Shown here in pieces: positions 1-9,692 of a stretch of DNA of 64,000 nt. The translations under genes and the position numbers were made by a program. Position 1 is the first letter of the stretch. Each line of letters starts with the position of its first letter. Origin of the DNA: CAZLGM01 sp964623625 (GTDB lineage: Bacteria > Desulfobacterota > Desulfobulbia > Desulfobulbales > Desulfocapsaceae); NCBI GenBank assembly GCA_964623625.1, contig CAZUUJ010000007.1, positions 12,704 through 76,703 on the forward strand, read 5' to 3'. The notes beneath the pieces were generated by a model. That model was not told the DNA's origin and made no database searches. It was given only the letters and a program-made list of their open reading frames with translations.

Positions 1-2
1 TC

Positions 3-431
3 GGAGCACTGATTGTTATTGAAAGAGACAGTGGTATGCGTGATTTTGTCGAATCCGGATTCGAGATTGATGCCAGGTTAAGCAAAGAGCTGCTCATCTC
101 GTTATTTATGCCGGCCTCACCACTTCATGATGGCGGTGTGATTATTAAGAATGGCCGGATAAAAACAGCCGGTGCTATCCTGCCGTTGACCCAGAACCCC
201 TATATCAGCAAGCAATACGGGACGCGACACCGAGCTGCAATCGGGCTTTCCGAAGAAACGGATGCCGTGGTCATCGTTGTTTCTGAAGAGACCCAGGCGG
301 TTTCTTTGGTGCAATATGGAGCGCTGACAACCGTGAGCGATGAACGGACCCTGTCCAACAGTATGAGGGCAATATTCAGGGCTAAAGAGACCAGCAGCCA
401 ACCCTGGAAGAACTGGATTTTTAAATCATGA
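3..431 (+). CDS. cdaA: Diadenylate cyclase CdaA, C-terminal part (cut by window start)
   Basis: This is the C-terminal part of a membrane-anchored diadenylate cyclase that makes cyclic di-AMP from two ATP. The reading frame is open from base 3, so the N-terminal membrane helices lie outside the window. The two hallmarks of the DisA_N/DAC fold are visible: PLHDGGVII (family form usually DGA, here DGG) and GTRHRAAIGLSEETDA with the RHR triad, followed by VIVVSEET. The next gene, cdaR, overlaps by 4 bases (ATGA), and glmM follows that. The cdaA-cdaR-glmM order is the classic arrangement linking c-di-AMP to cell wall precursor synthesis. Identification is secure; only the start is missing. Confidence 0.93.
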   Translation, partial: GALIVIERDSGMRDFVESGFEIDARLSKELLISLFMPASPLHDGGVIIKNGRIKTAGAILPLTQNPYISKQYGTRHRAAIGLSEETDAVVIVVSEETQAVSLVQYGALTTVSDERTLSNSMRAIFRAKETSSQPWKNWIFKS

Positions 432-1420
432 GATTTCCACCAATATTCAGCGCGGAAAAATGGCAATGGATGTGGTCGAGAGACTGGGTCCTGCGCTTTC
501 TCTCCCTGGTTCTGGCAGGTACCCTTTGGTATCTTGTCGGCGGTGAGGACAAAGTAGCAAAAAATGTCATGATTCCTGTTGAGATTATCAACATGCCCCG
601 TGACCTGGTCATCTCCAATCAGTTCAAAAAACAGATTGAAGTAACGGTCAACGGCCCTAGGTCTGCGATCTTGGAAATGAGCGAGGAAGGGATAACCCGC
701 CAAGTTGATCTGTCTCATGCTACGCCTGGCACAAACGTCATCGTCAATGAGAATGATTCCATCACGGTACCTCGTGGTGTGACCGTTGAAAGGATTCAGC
801 CTTCCACCATTATCCTGTCATTGGATAAACTGATCACTAAACGTTTTCCCATTCGCCCCACGGTGGTCGGTAAAGTGCCCACTGATTATAAACTGGTCAG
901 TGTAACCACAGATCCCAATGAAATTTCCATCACCGGACCCAATACGGTCCTGGGCCCCTTCGATGTTCTAACTACCGGGCAGATCGATGTGAAAGGGCTG
1001 AAAGAGACGGTACAACAGCAGGTTCCCCTTGTTTTGAGCCAGGAGATCGTCGATTTGATCGGTGAGACATCGGTGACGGCAAATATCAAGATCGGCATGA
1101 AAACAGTGAAACGTCTAGTCAAGGGTGTTCCTGTTCATGTCGACATCGATGGTATCGTTCAGAGCGTCACACCTGAAACAGTATCAATAATGGCTGCTAT
1201 TCCCCGTGTTTATATTAAGCATAAGATGAAACTTGATGAACTCTTTGATGTTGGCGGTGTACTTGGCAAAGAAGCGGGGGTTGTAGTAGTAAAGGTTGTT
1301 CCGAAAGAGGAATTCGCTGAATTTATTACTATCATGGGGGTGACCCCATCCACTGTTAAATTACACGATGTCTCCCCATTGCCTGAAGTAGATAAGAAAC
1401 AACAAACTGATTCTCAATGA
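428..1420 (+). CDS. cdaR: YbbR-domain protein CdaR
   Basis: A 330-residue protein with one N-terminal membrane helix (about residues 18-36, after a W-rich start) and then an extracytoplasmic region of repeated YbbR-like beta domains. At least three can be followed by the recurring pattern IEVTVNGPRS, ISITGPNTVL and similar turns. CdaR proteins bind and modulate the diadenylate cyclase CdaA. It overlaps cdaA by 4 bases and glmM by 4 bases, so the three genes are translationally coupled. The tail is polar and rich in Q and K. Family membership rests on neighbourhood and domain pattern together. Confidence 0.88.
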   Translation: MRFPPIFSAEKWQWMWSRDWVLRFLSLVLAGTLWYLVGGEDKVAKNVMIPVEIINMPRDLVISNQFKKQIEVTVNGPRSAILEMSEEGITRQVDLSHATPGTNVIVNENDSITVPRGVTVERIQPSTIILSLDKLITKRFPIRPTVVGKVPTDYKLVSVTTDPNEISITGPNTVLGPFDVLTTGQIDVKGLKETVQQQVPLVLSQEIVDLIGETSVTANIKIGMKTVKRLVKGVPVHVDIDGIVQSVTPETVSIMAAIPRVYIKHKMKLDELFDVGGVLGKEAGVVVVKVVPKEEFAEFITIMGVTPSTVKLHDVSPLPEVDKKQQTDSQ

Positions 1421-2769
1421 AACAGCTATTTGGAACAGACGGCATACGCGGAGTTGCCAATGTATATCCGATGACGACCGAGATCGCCATGCAGGTTGGT
1501 CGGGCCATCGCTTTTCAGCTCAAAGATGAGAGCAGGAGACATCGGATTGTTATTGGTAAAGATACGAGATTGTCCGGCTATATGATCGAAAACGCACTGG
1601 CCGCAGGAATCTGTTCCATGGGTGTCAACGTTTTGCTGGTCGGACCGTTGCCGACCCCGGGGATAGCATTTATCACAACATCCATGAGAGCCGATGCCGG
1701 AGTAGTGATTTCAGCATCCCATAACCCTTTTCAGGATAACGGCATCAAGATTTTTTCAAGGGACGGGTTCAAGCTGCCTGATGAACAGGAATCCGAGATT
1801 GAAGAACTTATTTCTTCCAATAAAATCGCCGCTCTCAGGCCAACCGCAGAAGAGGTGGGCAAAGCGGCCCGGATTGATGATGCCAAGGGTAGATACATTG
1901 TCTTTCTGAAGAATTCAATTCCGCGAAAATACACACTGGACGGCTTCCATATCGTTCTTGATTGTGCCCATGGGGCCACCTATAGTGTTGCTCCCCATGT
2001 TTTTGAGGAGTTGGGGGCAAAGGTGACAACGATGGGGGTAACACCGGATGGCACCAATATCAATCATGAGTGCGGCGCCCTTTATCCGGAACTGATGGCC
2101 AATAAGGTCAAAGAAAACGGTGCCGATATCGGTCTTGCTCTGGATGGCGATGGTGACCGACTGATCGTTTCCGATGAAAAAGGCAACATTGTTGACGGTG
2201 ATCATATCATGGCCATTTGTGCTGCCGGGTTGATGAAAAAAAGAAAACTCAAGAAGAAAACTCTGGTGGCCACCGTGATGTCCAACATGGGTCTTGAAGT
2301 CGCCATGGAGCGAATGGGTGGAAAGATGATACGTACCGCCGTTGGCGACCGCTACGTGGTTGAGTGTATGCGAAAAAGAGGCTACTCGTTTGGCGGAGAG
2401 CAATCGGGCCATCTTGTTTTTCTCGATCATATAACAACCGGTGACGGCAATCTCGCGGCCCTGCAGCTTCTTGCCATGATGATCAAACGCAACAAACCGC
2501 TCTCCGAGTTGGCAACGATTATGGAGAGCTTTCCCCAGACATTAAAAAATGTACGGACCGGTTCACGGGTCGAGGTCAATACAATTCCTGGTTTTTCCAA
2601 GATGGTCAAGAAGCTTGGAAAGAAGCTGGGCAAAAGAGGCCGCATCCTCGTCCGGCCATCCGGGACGGAACCGGTCATACGGGTGATGGTTGAAGGAACC
2701 GACAGCGACGAAATCAATGAAATGGCCGATGAATTGTGTGAGCTGGTGCGTAAAGCTGACCGTGGATAA
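1417..2769 (+). CDS. glmM: Phosphoglucosamine mutase GlmM
   Basis: This enzyme converts glucosamine-6-phosphate to glucosamine-1-phosphate for UDP-GlcNAc, peptidoglycan and lipopolysaccharide synthesis in the cytoplasm. Its 450 residues match the family length. Visible motifs are the start FGTDGIRG, the active-site loop SASHNP with the phosphorylated serine near residue 101, the metal loop DGDGDR, the sugar loop GGEQSGH and the C-terminal phosphate loop RPSGTEPVIRVM. It starts inside the end of cdaR (ATGA overlap). A glycosyltransferase follows 12 bases after its stop, probably in the same transcript. The enzyme is complete and ordinary. Confidence 0.96.
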   Translation: MKQLFGTDGIRGVANVYPMTTEIAMQVGRAIAFQLKDESRRHRIVIGKDTRLSGYMIENALAAGICSMGVNVLLVGPLPTPGIAFITTSMRADAGVVISASHNPFQDNGIKIFSRDGFKLPDEQESEIEELISSNKIAALRPTAEEVGKAARIDDAKGRYIVFLKNSIPRKYTLDGFHIVLDCAHGATYSVAPHVFEELGAKVTTMGVTPDGTNINHECGALYPELMANKVKENGADIGLALDGDGDRLIVSDEKGNIVDGDHIMAICAAGLMKKRKLKKKTLVATVMSNMGLEVAMERMGGKMIRTAVGDRYVVECMRKRGYSFGGEQSGHLVFLDHITTGDGNLAALQLLAMMIKRNKPLSELATIMESFPQTLKNVRTGSRVEVNTIPGFSKMVKKLGKKLGKRGRILVRPSGTEPVIRVMVEGTDSDEINEMADELCELVRKADRG

Positions 2770-2781
2770 CAAAACGACAAT

Positions 2782-3627
2782 ATGATCACAGTTCTTATTC
2801 CCGCCTATAATGAAGAGCAGTCAATCGGCCAGGCAATTAAAAGTATCCGAAGCCTCTATCCCGATTTTGAAATCCTGGTTATCGATGACGGCTCAACCGA
2901 TAATACTCAGCAGATTGCTATGGATGCCGGTGCTAATGTATGGCCGCATCCGTATAATATCGGTAACGGTGCGTCCATCAAGTCGGGGTTGAGATGCGCT
3001 CAGGGCGAATGGATTGTCATGATGGATGGCGACGGTCAGCATGATCCAAAAGATATCGCCCGCCTGCTTGAGTATAAAGATTCTTACGACATGGTTGTCG
3101 GAGCCAGGAAGGGTGTCACCAGGAAGAATCTGCATCGTGATATGGCGAATGCGTTTTACAACAAGCTGGCGTCCTATATCACCCAATTCAAGGTTGCTGA
3201 TCTGACATCCGGTTTTCGTCTGGTCCGTAAAGAAACTGCTCAGCAGTTTATTTATCTTTTACCGAACACTTTTTCCTATCCCTCAACGCTGACGCTGGCC
3301 TATTTGCGTAGCGGCAGAAGTGTTAAATATCTGCCGATTAACATAAAAGAGCGAATCGGAACAAGTAAGATCAATATCACAAAAGACGGTGTCCGTTTTT
3401 TTCTTATCATTGCCAAAATTGCCACATTATTTTCTCCCTTAAGGATTTTTCTGCCTATCTCATTTTCTTTTTTCACTGCAGGTATTGGTTACTATCTCTA
3501 CACCTATATCAAACAAGGTCGATTTACCAATATGTCAGCTCTTCTCTTTACCACTTCAGTTATTGTATTTATGATCGGTCTTGTATCAGAGCAGATAGCC
3601 CAGATGAGATATGATAATGTTAAGTAA
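2782..3627 (+). CDS. Family 2 glycosyltransferase, polyprenol-phosphate sugar synthase-like
   Basis: A 281-residue GT2 enzyme with the GT-A fold. It opens with LIPAYNEEQSI, then EILVIDDGSTDNT, and carries the metal-binding MDGDGQHDP. After the catalytic part (about residues 1-210) come two C-terminal membrane helices (about 220-240 and 250-270). This layout is typical of dolichol- or undecaprenyl-phosphate mannose/glucose synthases, which load a sugar onto a lipid carrier. It lies 12 bases behind glmM. The donor sugar cannot be read from the sequence. It may supply the oligosaccharyltransferase or TMTC-like protein further down, but that is inference. Confidence 0.82.
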   Translation: MITVLIPAYNEEQSIGQAIKSIRSLYPDFEILVIDDGSTDNTQQIAMDAGANVWPHPYNIGNGASIKSGLRCAQGEWIVMMDGDGQHDPKDIARLLEYKDSYDMVVGARKGVTRKNLHRDMANAFYNKLASYITQFKVADLTSGFRLVRKETAQQFIYLLPNTFSYPSTLTLAYLRSGRSVKYLPINIKERIGTSKINITKDGVRFFLIIAKIATLFSPLRIFLPISFSFFTAGIGYYLYTYIKQGRFTNMSALLFTTSVIVFMIGLVSEQIAQMRYDNVK

Positions 3628-3695
3628 ATCTTCCCTTGTATTTTTGTGATCGATTCCCTCAGTGTCTCTATAGAAATTCTGGAAAATAAACAATA

Positions 3696-4568
3696 ATGTT
3701 ATTGTCTGTTATCGTTTCCCTGTATAATGCAGAAAGAACTATTGTTGATTTACTTGATTCTCTTAAAGCGCAAGTTATCAATCATAAATGTGAAATAATT
3801 ATAATCGATGATTGTTCAACAGATAACACTGTTCATATAATAAAAAAATGTGGTTTTACGGTTCAAAGTTTATCACAAAATAGAGGACCCGCAGTTTGTA
3901 GAAATATTGGAGCAGCAATGGCCAATGGAGAAGTCTTGGTTTTTACAGATAGCGACTGTAGAGTCTCGAATGATTGGCTGGATAAGATTCAACTACAATT
4001 TCAGGATAAGAGAATTCATGCAGTAATGGGGAGAATGAAAATACTTGAATCCACCTATTTAGGAGATGCAATTTCTGCATTAGGTTTTCCTGCCGGGGGA
4101 TCAATTGGGTTTGATAAAATTTGGAAGGTAGATGAAAAAGGATACACTGACAGTTTGAGTACATGCAATTGTGCGATTAGAAAAGGTATTTTTTATAAGG
4201 TTGGTGGTTTTGATGAAACTTTTCCATTTCCGGGAGGCGAGGATTCGCTATTAGCATTTGCTCTGCGAAAGCAGCAATATACAATACGATATTGTCCTGA
4301 CATTGTTGTTTATCATGCAGCTAGAACAAGGTTGAGTGATTTTATCAAATGGCAATATAGAAGAGGTATCAGTAGTTATATATTCTCGAAAAAAATCAAT
4401 AACAAAGGTGGTTTTATAAGACTCCGTCTATGGTCTATTAAAAATGTTATTCAAAATAATAAAACAAGTAAAAAATTACCTGCAATCATTTTCTTACTTG
4501 TTTTGGGTTATATGACACAGTTGATAGGGTATTTAAGGGCTGGAACAATATTCGAAAGCAATAAATAA
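3696..4568 (+). CDS. Family 2 glycosyltransferase
   Basis: A 290-residue GT2 enzyme: SVIVSLYNAERTIVDLLDSL at the start, IIIDDCSTDNT, then FTDSDCRV as the metal motif. A GGEDSLLAFAL segment corresponds to the ED catalytic base region of chain-extending GT2 enzymes. A short hydrophobic stretch lies near the C-terminus (IIFLLVLGYMTQLIGYL). Base composition is clearly more AT-rich than the glmM block before it, which suggests that the surface-glycan island begins here. It is followed 13 bases later by a radical SAM gene. Donor and acceptor are unknown. Confidence 0.82.
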   Translation: MLLSVIVSLYNAERTIVDLLDSLKAQVINHKCEIIIIDDCSTDNTVHIIKKCGFTVQSLSQNRGPAVCRNIGAAMANGEVLVFTDSDCRVSNDWLDKIQLQFQDKRIHAVMGRMKILESTYLGDAISALGFPAGGSIGFDKIWKVDEKGYTDSLSTCNCAIRKGIFYKVGGFDETFPFPGGEDSLLAFALRKQQYTIRYCPDIVVYHAARTRLSDFIKWQYRRGISSYIFSKKINNKGGFIRLRLWSIKNVIQNNKTSKKLPAIIFLLVLGYMTQLIGYLRAGTIFESNK

Positions 4569-4581
4569 GTGTGCAGTTTTT

Positions 4582-6006
4582 ATGCGAGTGTTAATTATTA
4601 ATCCTCCATGGCCGGGTAAAGGGTACGGAACACGTTCACAAAATCGTATCATAAAACACAGATCTGATAAATTCCTACAATATCCACTTTTCCTCGGATA
4701 CAGCGCTGCATTTTTAAAAGATGCTGGTCATGATGTTCATTATATTGACTCTGTTATACAAGATCTTGATTTGGAGAGAACTTTGTTGGAAGTTAAGACA
4801 AAAGAGCCACAAGTTATCTTCATGGAGACAACAACACCTTCATTTGAGGCTGATATTAAAAATATTACAGCCCTAAAAGATGTCACAGGAGCGACGATAA
4901 TTGTCTGTGGTCCTCATGCAACTTATTTTCATAAAGAAATCCTTCATCAATGTGAGGCGATTGACGTTGTTATACGACACGAGTTTGACACCAAGATCGG
5001 GCAGGTTGTTTCTGGGTTGGAGGAATTATCAGGAATTGAAGGTATTACTTATCGTGATGGAAATACTATTGTTGATAATGGTGATGGAAAGTATCAAACG
5101 GACCTTGATAAAGTCCCTTTTCCGGATCGAGAAACAGTTCCTTGGCATTGGTATGTGGAAGCCTGGTATACACGGCAACCATTTATGAATATGATGACTT
5201 CTCGTGGTTGTCCATTTCACTGTGCATTCTGTTTATGGCCTCAGACGATGTATGGTCATAAACAGCGGTTCCGTGGTCTTGATAATGTTTTTGCGGAACT
5301 ACACTTTTTAGTAGATTATTATGGCGTGCGGGAAATCAACATTGATGATGGTACATTTACGACTAATAAAAAAAGGGTCATCGAGTTTTGTCATAGACTG
5401 CGTGATGAAAAAATTGACATTATCTGGACCTGCAATGGGCGGGCGGATACAGTCGATGATGAAATGCTGCGGGAGATGAAAAAGAGCGGTTGTAAAATGA
5501 TACGAGTTGGTGTGGAAAGCGGCTCTCAGGAAGTGTTGGATAAGATCAAAAAAGGATTAACATTGAGGCAGATCGAGGAGGGTATACAACGAATAAAAAA
5601 ACACGGCATTCAGGCGTTAGGTGGGTTCATGTTCGGATTTCCATATGATAGTCGTCGCACTGTTGAACAGACAATCGCCTTTGCAAAAAAATTATCGCCA
5701 GATCAGGTTCAATTCTCCATTAATATGAGCTATCCTGGCACCTCTTTATATGAGTACGCTAAAGAGAATAATTTGTTGGAAGCGATAAGTTTTAAGGAGT
5801 TTGATATGACCCACGGGCCGGTAGTAAAAACAGTGGATATGAGCCGGAGTGAACTGCAAGACATTTTGGCACGGGCTTATAAGGAGTTTTACTTTCGGCC
5901 TGCCTATATTCTACAAACTGTGGGCCATCTTACTCATAGAGATGAATGGAGTAGAGTTTTACGGTCGCTAAAAAGCCTTTTAAAGACTATTCGGTTACAT
6001 AACTGA
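4582..6006 (+). CDS. B12-binding-domain radical SAM protein
   Basis: A 474-residue protein with an N-terminal cobalamin-binding Rossmann domain (VLIINPPWPGKG at the start, then LGYSAAFLKDAGHDVHYIDS) and a radical SAM domain with the cluster motif CPFHCAFC (three Cys, CxxxCxxC). The class methylates or rearranges unactivated carbons on lipids, sugars or pigments. It sits among glycosyltransferases, so a lipid or sugar substrate is likely but unproven. The tail is basic. A second member of the same broad class lies at 15528-17309 on the other strand. Confidence 0.85.
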   Translation: MRVLIINPPWPGKGYGTRSQNRIIKHRSDKFLQYPLFLGYSAAFLKDAGHDVHYIDSVIQDLDLERTLLEVKTKEPQVIFMETTTPSFEADIKNITALKDVTGATIIVCGPHATYFHKEILHQCEAIDVVIRHEFDTKIGQVVSGLEELSGIEGITYRDGNTIVDNGDGKYQTDLDKVPFPDRETVPWHWYVEAWYTRQPFMNMMTSRGCPFHCAFCLWPQTMYGHKQRFRGLDNVFAELHFLVDYYGVREINIDDGTFTTNKKRVIEFCHRLRDEKIDIIWTCNGRADTVDDEMLREMKKSGCKMIRVGVESGSQEVLDKIKKGLTLRQIEEGIQRIKKHGIQALGGFMFGFPYDSRRTVEQTIAFAKKLSPDQVQFSINMSYPGTSLYEYAKENNLLEAISFKEFDMTHGPVVKTVDMSRSELQDILARAYKEFYFRPAYILQTVGHLTHRDEWSRVLRSLKSLLKTIRLHN

Positions 6007-6324
6007 AGGGATAAAAGAAAAAGAGTAGTATTTTGCCCAGGGTCGTGAATAATCAAATTATTCTGACATATAGAGAAGCCTACATACTGAAAACGTATTA
6101 ATTAATGATGAGTTTCAATCTAAACCGTGCTTTTTCTGAATCTATCAGTTCATGATGGTTGGCTAGATGAAAGGGAGATAAATACTGCAGAGTGTCTTTT
6201 AGTTTATTAGGTATTTTGCTATGAACCAATTTGTTTATATGAGCATATATGTAATTCTTAGCAAGGGGTTGTTGGCAGAACAGAGCCTAGAGTAAAAGGT
6301 TGTTTTAAGAAGACCGGGTAATTA
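6007..6324. other. Gene-free AT-rich spacer
   Basis: This 318-base stretch lies between the radical SAM gene and the next glycosyltransferase. It is AT-rich with no ORF above about 25 codons that looks coding, and no terminator with a clear T-run was seen. It may be a remnant of a lost glycan-locus gene, but I found no recognisable protein fragment. Confidence 0.6.
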
Positions 6325-7443
6325 ATGAAGAATATAGGGATATTTACCCATGATCTTTACCCTTTTAAGCCTTGGGGACAAGGCCGATATGTGCATGATT
6401 TGGTTAAAAACCTAAGGCTTCTCAGTAAGAGGAAGATTTTTGTTTTTTCACCAACCGAAAGTGTTGCCGATGACTTTCATATCACTATCTTCCCCGGTTC
6501 TCATTCCAGTTTTGGCAAGAATATCTCTTTTTCTATTAAGCTTAATTTCATAATCGAGCGATTAATCAAGAAATACAACTTGGGGCTTTGCCATTTCCAG
6601 GGGGGACCTGGTGGGCTATTCCTGTTGAAAAAGCTTACTGTTCCAGTTTTTTATACTGTCCACCATACATTCTTCCAGCAATCATCATTTATTCAATCTC
6701 AAAGATGGAAAAAGTTGTTCTTTTTTCTTGAAAACTACAGTTATCATTTATCTGATGCCTTACTCAGTGTTTCACCATCAACACATAAATATCTTGTGGA
6801 TCAATATGGACTTGATCGAAGTAAGTGTAGAGTAATTCCAGCTGGAGTAGAAATTGCTACTTTTTATCCTGTTGTTCAGAAAGCGGTTGACAACAGCATC
6901 CTTTTTTTAGGACGTCTTGAAAAAAGAAAAGGGATAGACCTGTTAATAAAGGCAATTCCTGTTGTGAAACAGAAGATACCGAAGGTCCAATTATTTGTTG
7001 TAGGAAAAGGCAGATTGGAGAGGCAATTAAGAAGATATGTGAACTTCGAAGGTCTCAATGATAATGTTCGATTTCTTGGAACTATTGATGAATGTGAAGT
7101 AGTACGGTGGTATAGCCGAGTTTCGATTGTCGTGATTCCATCTATATTTGAAGGTTTTGGGTTAACTGCTGTTGAGGCTATGGCATGTGGAACTCCAGTA
7201 ATTGCGACGGCTGTTGACGGTTTGAAAGATATAATTGAGAATAATGTCAATGGAAAATTAGTTGCCTCCAATGATATTGAGATATTGTCTTGTTCCATAA
7301 TTGATTTGCTGACCGATACTTCTTTGTGTGAGAAATTGGCCAACAATGGCTTGGAGATGGTGGGCAGAAAGTACAATTGGGATTCTATCGCAAGACAGAT
7401 ATTGGCTGAATATCAAGAGCAGATTGAACAGCAACTCATTTAA
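6325..7443 (+). CDS. Family 4 glycosyltransferase
   Basis: A 372-residue GT-B enzyme of the GT4 type. The N-terminal half starts GIFTHDLYPFKPWGQGRYVHDLV and contains VFYTVHHTF. The C-terminal half carries LFLGRLEKRKGIDLLIKA and the donor-binding signature PSIFEGFGLTAVEAMACGTPVIAT, with the EX7E pair. It transfers a sugar from a nucleotide donor, usually in the cytoplasm on a lipid-linked glycan. It is AT-rich. It converges with the next gene, which is on the minus strand, with only 55 bases between them. Confidence 0.85.
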   Translation: MKNIGIFTHDLYPFKPWGQGRYVHDLVKNLRLLSKRKIFVFSPTESVADDFHITIFPGSHSSFGKNISFSIKLNFIIERLIKKYNLGLCHFQGGPGGLFLLKKLTVPVFYTVHHTFFQQSSFIQSQRWKKLFFFLENYSYHLSDALLSVSPSTHKYLVDQYGLDRSKCRVIPAGVEIATFYPVVQKAVDNSILFLGRLEKRKGIDLLIKAIPVVKQKIPKVQLFVVGKGRLERQLRRYVNFEGLNDNVRFLGTIDECEVVRWYSRVSIVVIPSIFEGFGLTAVEAMACGTPVIATAVDGLKDIIENNVNGKLVASNDIEILSCSIIDLLTDTSLCEKLANNGLEMVGRKYNWDSIARQILAEYQEQIEQQLI

Positions 7444-7498
7444 ATAGAAGGAGTACGTGTTTCTTTAGGGAAGCATCTCTATCCTGGCGATGCTGCAA

Positions 7499-8836
7499 TT
7501 ATTGGTCTATAAAGTGTTTTCTTATGATTGAGTAAAAATCCATGGTGCTTTCTTGCCAACTGTTCCAATTGAAAACACAATTTTTCAATAACTTCTTGTT
7601 TCCACTGTCACTATTTTCAACTGTACTTAGTATATTAACAAGATCATTGGATGAGTCGAGGGAAAAGTACAGGCAGTTGTCGCCACCAATCTCACGAAAA
7701 ATTGGGATATCACTCGCCAGGACCGGGCAGTTATTGAGCAAAGCTTCCACAAGAGGGAGACCAAATCCTTCTACTATCGACGGGAGTATTAATGCCTTTG
7801 AGTGTGCATAGCAAAAAGAAAGCTCCGTATCATCTAAATCATCAAACCAGATAAGTTTTTTTTCATAGTAAGGATGGGTACGTATTTGCTTTATAACAGC
7901 CGTTGAGTTCCAGCCATATTTTCCTGCTATACAAAGGCGAATATCAGGGTTAGTCTTCCATATTTCATCAAAAGCATTGAGGAGGAAGACATGATTTTTT
8001 CTGGGTTCTATGGTGCCCACACAGAGATATACTGCTTCGAATGGATTGTAAAAAGCTTGGAGAGTTTGTCGAAGTTTTTTAGATGGGTCAATTAAATCAA
8101 GGTCAGCTCCTAAATGAAAATATTTTGTAGTAGGTCTTGGAAGAATTTTGTTATTTGTCAGATAGGAATTTACATTTGCCAGAGTGGTTTTAGAATTTGT
8201 GATAATTATGCTGGATTGAGATAAGATTAATGGCAGTAGCTTTGTAAATAAGAAAGAATTTTTGCTGCAATACTCACTATGGGACAAGGGGATTAAATCA
8301 TGAATAATGATTGCCAACCGACATTGTCTGCTATTGAGCTCTTTGAGTGCATGTTTGTAATGAAAATTCCACCACGAAGCACCTGGGATGATGAATATCT
8401 CATCTTTTTGGGGGTACCAGCGGTTACGGGGGGGGATAAAGCTCGTATAAATTAGTGATAATCCAACTGCTGGTAGTGATAAGGCAAGCAAAGGCAATAA
8501 AAAAAGCCAGTAAAAGAGTTTTATGCGGTTGTTCGAATTACTATGGAGCCAAGGTATGGGGAAAACTGCTTTTAAAAGCTGTCTGACATGCCAGAATTGA
8601 TGTAGATATTGGCGAATTGAATGAAGGTAACCAACGCTTTTTCTTAGATCTGATAATTTGCACCCAGGAACTTTTATAAAACCATAAAATCTGTCAAAAC
8701 AAACAGCTTGGCAACAGATACCAAGTTTCTTTTGATTTAGGATTCCCTTATCGATTAAGTTTCTTACCACACGTTGGATGCCAGTATTTTTGTCATCTTT
8801 GATAGTATCAGTGCAATCGATATAAATAGGTATCAT
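7499..8836 (-). CDS. Family 4 glycosyltransferase
   Basis: A 445-residue GT4 enzyme. It begins MIPIYIDCTDTIKDDKNTGI and has LCVGTIEPRKNHVFLLNAF and LILPSIVEGFGLPLVEALLNNCPVL, the usual GT4 donor site. An internal hydrophobic stretch (about residues 108-131, LFYWLFLLPLLALSLPAVGLSL) lies in the N-terminal half and could anchor the enzyme to the membrane. It is the last gene of the minus-strand glycan block. It is AT-rich, like its convergent neighbour. Donor and acceptor are unknown. Confidence 0.82.
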   Translation of the reverse strand: MIPIYIDCTDTIKDDKNTGIQRVVRNLIDKGILNQKKLGICCQAVCFDRFYGFIKVPGCKLSDLRKSVGYLHSIRQYLHQFWHVRQLLKAVFPIPWLHSNSNNRIKLFYWLFLLPLLALSLPAVGLSLIYTSFIPPRNRWYPQKDEIFIIPGASWWNFHYKHALKELNSRQCRLAIIIHDLIPLSHSEYCSKNSFLFTKLLPLILSQSSIIITNSKTTLANVNSYLTNNKILPRPTTKYFHLGADLDLIDPSKKLRQTLQAFYNPFEAVYLCVGTIEPRKNHVFLLNAFDEIWKTNPDIRLCIAGKYGWNSTAVIKQIRTHPYYEKKLIWFDDLDDTELSFCYAHSKALILPSIVEGFGLPLVEALLNNCPVLASDIPIFREIGGDNCLYFSLDSSNDLVNILSTVENSDSGNKKLLKNCVFNWNSWQESTMDFYSIIRKHFIDQ

Positions 8837-8903
8837 AACTATATCGTCATGCTTCGTTTGCTACTCGGCAAAACAGTGATCTTGTCCATTTCCTTACATT
8901 ACA

Positions 8904-9692
8904 TCAGTCGAGTTCATGCGTGCTTCTCTTAACAGCAAAAACATAATAATCTAGCGGCTTGTTGAGGAGTTGGACAACTTCTTCTAATAATTTCTCAATG
9001 GCAATAATGCGTTCGAGTATAAACATCGTCAAGCGAAATAAGGGCAGGAAACAGTACTTAAAAGGGCCAAGATTTTTTTTTCTTCTCTCAAGTCGTTGAC
9101 GGTATTCAACAGCTTTCTGAGGCTCCAAAGCTGAAGCTGTAAGAAGAGTTTTTTTTTGCTCAATGGCACCGCTTTTTTTCACCTTGAACCCATTTGTTTC
9201 TAATAAGTGCATGACTATTTCTTTGCTGTAAAGACGTTGGTGTGTTTCATCCATATAGAGAGGGCCGAGGTGAGCTTGTATGGATTTTGGGTTGTGAGTG
9301 GCAAAGACAACTTCCGTTCCATCAGGACAACGCCTTCCCATAATTTCGAACAACTCATTAATTTTTGCAGGAGGCAAATGTTCCAGAAAACCATAACAAA
9401 ATAGGCCATTGTAATCAGCAGTTGATTCTTCTAGAAAATTAAGAACATCCATGTGGTAAAAAGAAAAGCCTGCTTCTTCGACCCTTTTTTGACTTTTCTG
9501 ACTTGTATCCACTCCAATAGGATTATGTCCATGCTGCTTAAGAGCTTCCAGCACTTCTCCACGTCCGCAGGCAAGATCCACAACGGTGCGGCCAGGAGTA
9601 AAATATTCGATGAGCGGTTCCAGATAATCTCTTACTTTGTTATGAGAAGGGTAGACTTTGTCAGTATAGTTCCAGTAATCTTGATCAGACAT
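8904..9692 (-). CDS. Class I SAM-dependent methyltransferase
   Basis: A 262-residue methyltransferase with the SAM motif VVDLACGRGEVLEAL and GVDTSQ. After the catalytic domain, a C-terminal part contains a hydrophobic helix and a coiled region (IIAIEKLLEEVVQLL). I place the start at the ATG at 9692 because it overlaps the upstream gene's TGA by 8 bases and starts MSDQDYWNY. A longer frame to 9752 would lie inside the upstream coding region. With the next methyltransferase and the Wzm/Wzt exporter it may form a glycan-capping unit. Confidence 0.78.
   Translation of the reverse strand: MSDQDYWNYTDKVYPSHNKVRDYLEPLIEYFTPGRTVVDLACGRGEVLEALKQHGHNPIGVDTSQKSQKRVEEAGFSFYHMDVLNFLEESTADYNGLFCYGFLEHLPPAKINELFEIMGRRCPDGTEVVFATHNPKSIQAHLGPLYMDETHQRLYSKEIVMHLLETNGFKVKKSGAIEQKKTLLTASALEPQKAVEYRQRLERRKKNLGPFKYCFLPLFRLTMFILERIIAIEKLLEEVVQLLNKPLDYYVFAVKRSTHELD

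Noticed and set aside
1915..2430. 171-codon minus-strand frame over glmM
   Set aside because: Antisense to a clear enzyme gene, without domain pattern or start signal.
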